In this document: positions 61,992 to 64,000 of the stretch, piece after piece
Numbering within the stretch: position 1 is the first letter of the stretch
Layout of the letters: the number at the start of each line of letters is the position of its first letter
NCBI RefSeq assembly: GCF_022662195.1
Contig: NZ_JAKMCS010000003.1
Coordinates: forward strand, 124,001-188,000
Length of the DNA: 64,000 bases
Source of the DNA: Aestuariivivens insulae
GTDB taxonomy: Bacteria; Bacteroidota; Bacteroidia; Flavobacteriales; Flavobacteriaceae
Reading direction: 5' to 3'
Made by a program: the position numbers and the translations under genes
Notes under the pieces: model-generated
What the model saw: only the letters and a program-made list of their open reading frames with translations
What the model was told of the DNA's origin: nothing
The model's database searches: none

Positions 61992-62645
61992 GTGCAAAAA
62001 TACAAAAAAAAGTTGGCAATCTTCAAAAAAAATGTTAAAAAACAACGTGTGATAGTATATGTAGATGGTTTTAACCTGTATTTTGGCATGACATCTAAGT
62101 ATAAGAAAATTAAATGGTTAGACTTACTTTCACTATCAAAAGAACTACTAAAACCTCACCAAGAATTAGTAGAGGTTAAGTACTTCACAGCAAGAATAAA
62201 AAAGGATCCTCTAAAGCAAAAAAGACAATCAACCTATATAGATGCCTTAGAGGATTCTGGCGTAAAAATAATACCTGGGAAATATCTATCAAAACCTAAA
62301 ATATGTTTTAATTGTGGGTCAAAATGGAAAAGCAACGAAGAAAAGATGACAGATGTTAATATTTCTGTTAGTTTGATTATTGATGCTATGAATAATAGGT
62401 ACGATAAAGCAATTTTAATCTCTGGTGATAGTGATTTAGCCCCTCCAATTAAAGCTGTGCATGATAATTTTAATAACAAACATGTCATTGTATTTTTTCC
62501 GCCTAATAGAGCAAATAAAGCTATTCAAAAAGTAGCAAGAAGTTCATTTGTATTGGGTAGAAAAAACTTATCAGATAATCAATTTAAGGAAAAAATAACA
62601 CTTAAAAATGGTGTTGAAATTGAAATTCCAAATGAATGGAAATGA
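61992..62645 (+). CDS. NYN-domain (PIN-like nuclease) protein
   Basis: Up to 217 residues. The NYN fold is clear: VIVYVDGFNLYFGM with the first acidic residue, a mid CFNCGSKWKSNEEKMTDVN (CxxC and the family's EEKxTDV motif), and YDKAILISGDSDLAPPIKAV with the second acidic cluster. NYN proteins are metal-dependent RNases; stand-alone ones appear in variable regions. The start is unclear: GTG 61992 gives a Lys-rich leader, GTG 62049 would begin just before VIVYVDGF. A 36-residue gene follows 13 bases on. Confidence 0.8.
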   Translation: MQKYKKKLAIFKKNVKKQRVIVYVDGFNLYFGMTSKYKKIKWLDLLSLSKELLKPHQELVEVKYFTARIKKDPLKQKRQSTYIDALEDSGVKIIPGKYLSKPKICFNCGSKWKSNEEKMTDVNISVSLIIDAMNNRYDKAILISGDSDLAPPIKAVHDNFNNKHVIVFFPPNRANKAIQKVARSSFVLGRKNLSDNQFKEKITLKNGVEIEIPNEWK

Positions 62646-62658
62646 TTAACTTTGTACT

Positions 62659-62769
62659 ATGAACAAAGAAAAAGGCAAAAAGCCAAAAGAAAAGCCTTTA
62701 CACGTTAAGGGAACTTTGGACGACGTATTAAAGGTTTCCGTACCAAAGAAACCAAAGGACAAAAAATAG
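62659..62769 (+). CDS. 36-residue Lys-rich partner of the NYN gene
   Basis: A short gene that begins 13 bases after the NYN stop codon: MNKEKGKKPKEKPLHVKG, then TLDDVLKVSVPKKPK and a Lys-rich end. I recall similar tiny proteins (…KGSFEDVIKASV…) next to NYN genes in other Bacteroidota, which is why I accept it despite its size. The central TLDDVLKVSV could be a docking helix; the rest is basic and could bind nucleic acid. Its role is unknown. Confidence 0.55.
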   Translation: MNKEKGKKPKEKPLHVKGTLDDVLKVSVPKKPKDKK

Positions 62770-62886
62770 TCCTACGCTCATTGACTGCAATAGTTTGGTC
62801 AGGCTTTGGATAGCTAGCAAGAGCGCAACTGGGAATCGTTGAATTAGTAACGGTCAAAGGTGGGTCAAATGAATTGCGTACTTCTC

Positions 62887-62911
62887 AAAAAAACGGACTT
62901 TCCCGTTTTTA
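62887..62911. terminator. Rho-independent terminator
   Basis: AAAAACGG-ACTTTC-CCGTTTTT is a perfect 8-base stem with flanking A and T runs. It can end the NYN pair transcript on the plus strand, or the doubtful minus-strand frame, whose stop lies inside it. Confidence 0.7.
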
Positions 62912-63070
62912 TAAAATCTCTTTATAATCTTGTGGTAAATTGTATATAGATGCCATACTAAGCATCAAAATATCCATTTCCAAACGACTACAAACATTTA
63001 CAAACGAATCTAAACAAGTAACACCCGAATAAGCCCGAAAAACCATTCCAAATTTGCACTGTCGATACAT
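62909..63070 (-). CDS. Doubtful 53-residue open frame
   Basis: An ATG-started frame on the minus strand encoding MYRQCKFGMVFRAYSGV, then FVNVCSRLEMDILMLSMASI and YNLPQDYKEIL. The composition looks protein-like (a hydrophobic helix, charged end) and the stop coincides with a terminator, but I recognise no family. It may be the end of a lost gene. Confidence 0.25.
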   Translation of the reverse strand: MYRQCKFGMVFRAYSGVTCLDSFVNVCSRLEMDILMLSMASIYNLPQDYKEIL

Positions 63071-63135
63071 AAGAACTCGATAGTATCAATTGTTTAACGT
63101 TCCTGAAATAAATTCAGGATAAAAAAATTAAAATT

Positions 63136-63468
63136 ATGAACACGCTTAGAAACAAAGTACAGTTGATTGGTAGATTAGGGCAAGACCCAGAAATTATCAC
63201 TTTTGAAGATGGTGCTAAAATGGCACGGTTTAATTTGGCTACAGACGATAGCTACAAAGACAAAGAAGGCAACAAGGTAGAACGCACTTACTGGCACCAA
63301 GTTGTTGTTAAAGGTGGCTTAGTAAAGGTGGTTGAAAACTATATCACCAAAGGCAAAGAAATTGCCATCGAGGGAAAACTAGTCTCTCGCACTTATGATG
63401 ATAAGGATGGGAACAAACGTTACCTAACAGAAATTGCATGTCATGAGCTATTAATGCTTAGTAAATAA
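63136..63468 (+). CDS. ssb: Single-stranded DNA-binding protein, short form
   Basis: A 110-residue OB-fold protein: MNTLRNKVQLIGRLGQDPEI, ARFNLATDDSYKDKEG, TYWHQVVVKGGLVKVVENYI and YLTEIACHELLMLSK. It covers the DNA-binding domain only; the acidic tail (DxxPF-like) through which SSB recruits other proteins is absent. It is therefore probably an accessory paralogue rather than the main replicative SSB. It has its own terminator at 63489 and lies beside the accessory region. Confidence 0.9.
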   Translation: MNTLRNKVQLIGRLGQDPEIITFEDGAKMARFNLATDDSYKDKEGNKVERTYWHQVVVKGGLVKVVENYITKGKEIAIEGKLVSRTYDDKDGNKRYLTEIACHELLMLSK

Positions 63469-63488
63469 TATCTCCGGTATTTTTTTGT

Positions 63489-63520
63489 AAACGGGACTCG
63501 TGGTTACGGGTCCCGTTTTT
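63489..63520 (+). terminator. Rho-independent terminator of ssb
   Basis: AAACGGGAC and GTCCCGTTT form a 9-base stem around a 12-base loop, followed by T residues, about 20 bases after the ssb stop codon. Confidence 0.8.
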
Positions 63521-63590
63521 GATAATCTGTGCCCCGATAATTAATTTAACCGTTATTAATGTTATGCGCTAAAGCAGAATTCCGTCAAAG

Positions 63591-63623
63591 AAAAACACCT
63601 TTCGAATTTGAGAAAGGTGTTTT
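63591..63623. terminator. Bidirectional rho-independent terminator
   Basis: AAAACACCTTTC and GAAAGGTGTTTT pair over 12 bases around a short loop. It lies just after the stop of the leftward amidohydrolase gene and is symmetric enough to serve both directions. Confidence 0.8.
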
Positions 63624-63640
63624 ATTTAATTTATCCGTTG

Positions 63641-64000
63641 CTAATCCTGGATGTCTAATTGAAGAAAATTTGCGGCATTGTTATATAGAATGTCTCTTTT
63701 TTGTTCCTCGGTCAAAAAGTCGGCTTCTTCAATGGCCTCAATGCCTTTTTCAATCATTTCGGGCCAACGCATTTGATCTGAACCAAACATCAACCTTTTT
63801 CCAAGACCTGCATTTACAAGTGCTTTAAGGTGATTGTAAAAAGCTGGTCGGGGAATCACCCAGGTAATAGTCGATACATCTCCATAGAGTTGTGGATATT
63901 GGTACATCATGGCAATCATTTCATTTAGATAGGGATATCCCGAATTCTCCACAAAAAGCCTAAGTTTAGGATGGCGCACCAAGACGTCTTCCAACAGCAA
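63641..64000 (-). CDS. Amidohydrolase (metal-dependent hydrolase), C-terminal part
   Basis: The 3' end of a gene that continues beyond the right edge; 119 residues are visible and the leading Met is probably internal. RHPKLRLFVENSGYPYLNEM, then YGDVSTITWVIP and LMFGSDQMRWPEM match the C-terminal half of amidohydrolase-2 (ACMSD-like) TIM-barrel hydrolases; the Asp in GSD is the last metal ligand. The end, DILYNNAANFLQL, is typical. The substrate cannot be told from this part. Confidence 0.82.
   Translation of the reverse strand: MLLEDVLVRHPKLRLFVENSGYPYLNEMIAMMYQYPQLYGDVSTITWVIPRPAFYNHLKALVNAGLGKRLMFGSDQMRWPEMIEKGIEAIEEADFLTEEQKRDILYNNAANFLQLDIQD

Larger units (their letters stand above)
62770..63135. 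other. Gap between the NYN pair and ssb
   Basis: About 366 bases. It holds a terminator (62887-62911), one doubtful 53-residue frame on the minus strand and a small hairpin (TCCTGAA...TTCAGGA, 63101-63119) just before ssb. Bases 62770-62886 show nothing I can support. Confidence 0.45.

Overview
The window looks like a chromosomal segment of a low-GC Bacteroidota, most likely a Flavobacteriaceae member. The evidence is two giant secreted proteins with type IX secretion (T9SS) sorting tails, a TonB-dependent receptor with a carboxypeptidase-like N-terminal domain, a FISUMP lipoprotein, a eukaryote-like class Ia ribonucleotide reductase, MacB/FtsX double permeases, and promoters of the TAnnTTTG type. 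The species cannot be named from the sequence. No rRNA, tRNA, CRISPR array or complete insertion sequence was seen.

Layout. 1-3.2 kb: a HigA-like antitoxin, a stub of a Pr6Pr membrane protein, META-domain lipoproteins, a FISUMP lipoprotein and tadA. 3.4-12.4 kb (minus strand): an exporter operon (HlyD adaptor, two ATPases, two FtsX permeases, TolC). It is divergent from an NtrC-type regulator and its histidine kinase (12.6-15.3 kb), and two dyads in the shared upstream region look like the regulator's binding sites. 15.4-23 kb: a TonB-like protein, dxs, a T9SS protein and dgt.

23-36.2 kb is the most striking region and looks like a phosphate-starvation locus. It holds a small carboxypeptidase-like secreted protein, a TonB-dependent receptor, a lipoprotein made of two fused beta-helix repeats, a YwqK-like protein, a phosphate-selective porin, a PiT transporter with a fused PhoU-like domain, an OmpA lipoprotein and a Na/Pi cotransporter. 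Five rightward promoters share one architecture: 7-bp direct repeats (TTAACAT-like) at an exact 11-bp period, an 8-bp gap, then a -7 element ending in TTTG. One of them precedes no gene but a roughly 105-nt stretch ending in a strong terminator, a candidate phosphate-regulated small RNA. No regulator is encoded here, so Pho control is inferred from box geometry and gene content.

36.7-57.4 kb is mostly housekeeping: nrdA and nrdB, DUF3109, MarC, an FAD oxidoreductase, a ParDE toxin-antitoxin pair, a C-terminal processing protease, dCMP deaminase, HupE-like, a second T9SS protein, a TPR-like protein, an M28 peptidase, a CBS protein, a GIDE-like protein and two DinB proteins. Dispersed intergenic repeats of several kinds lie between them.

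57.4-63.1 kb is accessory DNA: small unrelated genes, mostly leftward, separated by three imperfect ~140-bp palindromic repeats resembling integron attC sites. It also holds a full-length RadC/JAB gene plus a silent-diverged partial copy, IS1595-type transposase scraps, a cold-shock gene with a long leader, and an NYN-domain nuclease gene with a 36-residue partner. The window ends with a short ssb and the 3' end of an amidohydrolase gene that continues past the right edge.
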